Below are positions 12,502-13,149 of a stretch of 13,149 nucleotides of DNA, one piece after another; the stretch's first letter is position 1, and every line of letters starts with the position of its first letter. The notes under the pieces were generated by a model, which worked only from the letters and a program-made list of their open reading frames with translations, was not told where the DNA came from and ran no database searches. A program made the position numbers and the translations under genes. The DNA is from Chlorobiota bacterium (GTDB taxonomy: Bacteria > Bacteroidota > Ignavibacteria > Kapaibacteriales > NICIL-2). The stretch spans positions 1 through 13,149 of the forward strand of contig RFIK01000051.1 in assembly GCA_003695605.1 (NCBI GenBank), read 5' to 3'.

Positions 12502-13149
12502 CGCAGGAAGTCGAACAGCGACAGGTTCAACAGCCGCGAAGCGACTTTGAGGCTGTACTCATATGCAATCTGATCGCGCTGCAACTGCATCGTCGCTTGA
12601 GCAACATCGGTATCGGTAAGGCGGGAGAGAAATTCACGGTGGCGGGTGATGTCCTCCTGGAGCTGGGATTGGAGACTTGCCATTCGATTCGTGCGGATGC
12701 CTAGTTGAGCGGTCGTAGCGTTGACTGTCGTGGAAGCATCAGCGATTTGTGTGACAAGGCTCGAGACTTTCTCGAGCTGGTCAGCGCTGGGGATCTGTCC
12801 ATCGGCACGTGGGGTTCCGTCTGGATTGTAGGCGAGGGCATTGTAGAGCGCAATGAGTGTATCAAAGAGCGCTGTTCCCCCCGCGCCGAAGATTTTGTCG
12901 GCAGTGGTGGAGACTTGCTCAGCGCTGGCATCGCCGGTCTGGACTGTGCGTGCTTCGGTGTTTCCTTTGAAGCGCACTTCCAGACCGGATGGGTTTGAAG
13001 CAGTTGGCGTAGTGGTCACAAGCTCGAACGGACGCTGCGTTGTCTCTGGTGGGGTAGGGACAAGCACCGATGCGGTGTTCTTCGTGCCGGCGAAGACGTA
13101 GATGTCGCCGTGGGTTGCGTTGGCTGCTTCGATGATCGTTTCGATGTAC
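12498..13149 (-). CDS. flgL: Flagellar hook-associated protein 3 (FlgL), C-terminal part (cut by window edge)
   Basis: FlgL joins the hook to the flagellin filament and is exported through the flagellar type III system. About 216 residues are visible; the frame is open to the right edge, so the N terminus is missing. The first visible residues, YIETIIEAANATHGDIYVFA, followed by GTKN, match the FlgL/flagellin pattern of a helix ending in G-x-Y-x-F-x-G-T. A variable central region follows, then a long amphipathic C-terminal helix (LGIRTNRMASLQSQLQ ... FLSRLTDTDVAQATMQLQ) and the terminal LLNLSLFDFLR, the D0 assembly helix typical of FlgL. A GTG at 13067 is inside this helix-turn region and is not the start. 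The stop overlaps the motA start as ATGA. Confidence 0.93.
   Translation of the reverse strand, partial: YIETIIEAANATHGDIYVFAGTKNTASVLVPTPPETTQRPFELVTTTPTASNPSGLEVRFKGNTEARTVQTGDASAEQVSTTADKIFGAGGTALFDTLIALYNALAYNPDGTPRADGQIPSADQLEKVSSLVTQIADASTTVNATTAQLGIRTNRMASLQSQLQEDITRHREFLSRLTDTDVAQATMQLQRDQIAYEYSLKVASRLLNLSLFDFLR

Noticed and set aside
1..13149. Defence island, prophage, insertion sequence or CRISPR
   Set aside because: No transposase, integrase, nuclease cluster, repeat array or composition break is visible; all genes look like core chromosome functions.

Overview
The window is a gene-dense, mid-50s %GC (judged by eye) bacterial chromosome segment with fourteen protein genes: twelve complete, one cut at each edge. 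I saw no RNA genes, mobile elements, CRISPR arrays or long repeats. The longest non-coding gap is under 60 bases, so no stretch above 300 bases lacks a gene. Clear Shine-Dalgarno sequences are almost absent. The gaps ahead of several divergent or isolated genes carry a TAnnTTTG box, which is the Bacteroidetes-type -7 promoter element. Together with glycogen synthase, IspE, flagellar genes and a FabL-like enoyl reductase, this suggests a motile member of the Bacteroidetes/Chlorobi (FCB) assemblage, perhaps Ignavibacteria or Kapabacteria. That placement is inference; no marker gene proves it.

Layout. Positions 1-1392 (minus): ispE then glgA, overlapping by 26 bases, glgA running off the left edge. 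Positions 1391-4040 (plus): a tightly packed four-gene operon of a polyprenol/diacylglycerol kinase-like membrane protein, a single-anchor protein of unknown function, a FabI/FabL-like enoyl-ACP reductase and a TPR lipoprotein. Its theme is envelope and lipid supply. The start codons of ispE and the kinase-like gene overlap on one CATG. Positions 3997-4638 (minus): a DedA membrane protein, convergent with the lipoprotein. Positions 4674-7167 (plus): an XRE-cupin regulator and, one base later, a receiver-PAS-histidine kinase-receiver protein. Positions 7207-8754 (plus): pruA, starting at GTG behind its own promoter box. Positions 8749-9495 (minus): a membrane-anchored three-PASTA protein with no kinase domain. 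Positions 9555-11727 (plus): a membrane metallophosphoesterase and an NrnA-type DHH phosphoesterase, overlapping by 11 bases. Positions 11728-13149 (minus): flgL (cut at the right edge) and motA, sharing ATGA. No motB follows motA.

Most of this looks like core-genome housekeeping. The points most worth a second look are: (i) the recurrent TAnnTTTG boxes 24-35 bases before start codons; (ii) a perfect inverted repeat wrapped around one of these boxes between dedA and the XRE-cupin regulator, a plausible operator; (iii) the XRE-cupin/hybrid kinase pair with a degenerate C-terminal receiver; (iv) a MotA in which the conserved loop glutamate appears replaced by lysine and which has no adjacent motB; and (v) an enoyl reductase mixing FabI and FabL signatures. 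I found no convincing undescribed defence or mobile system.
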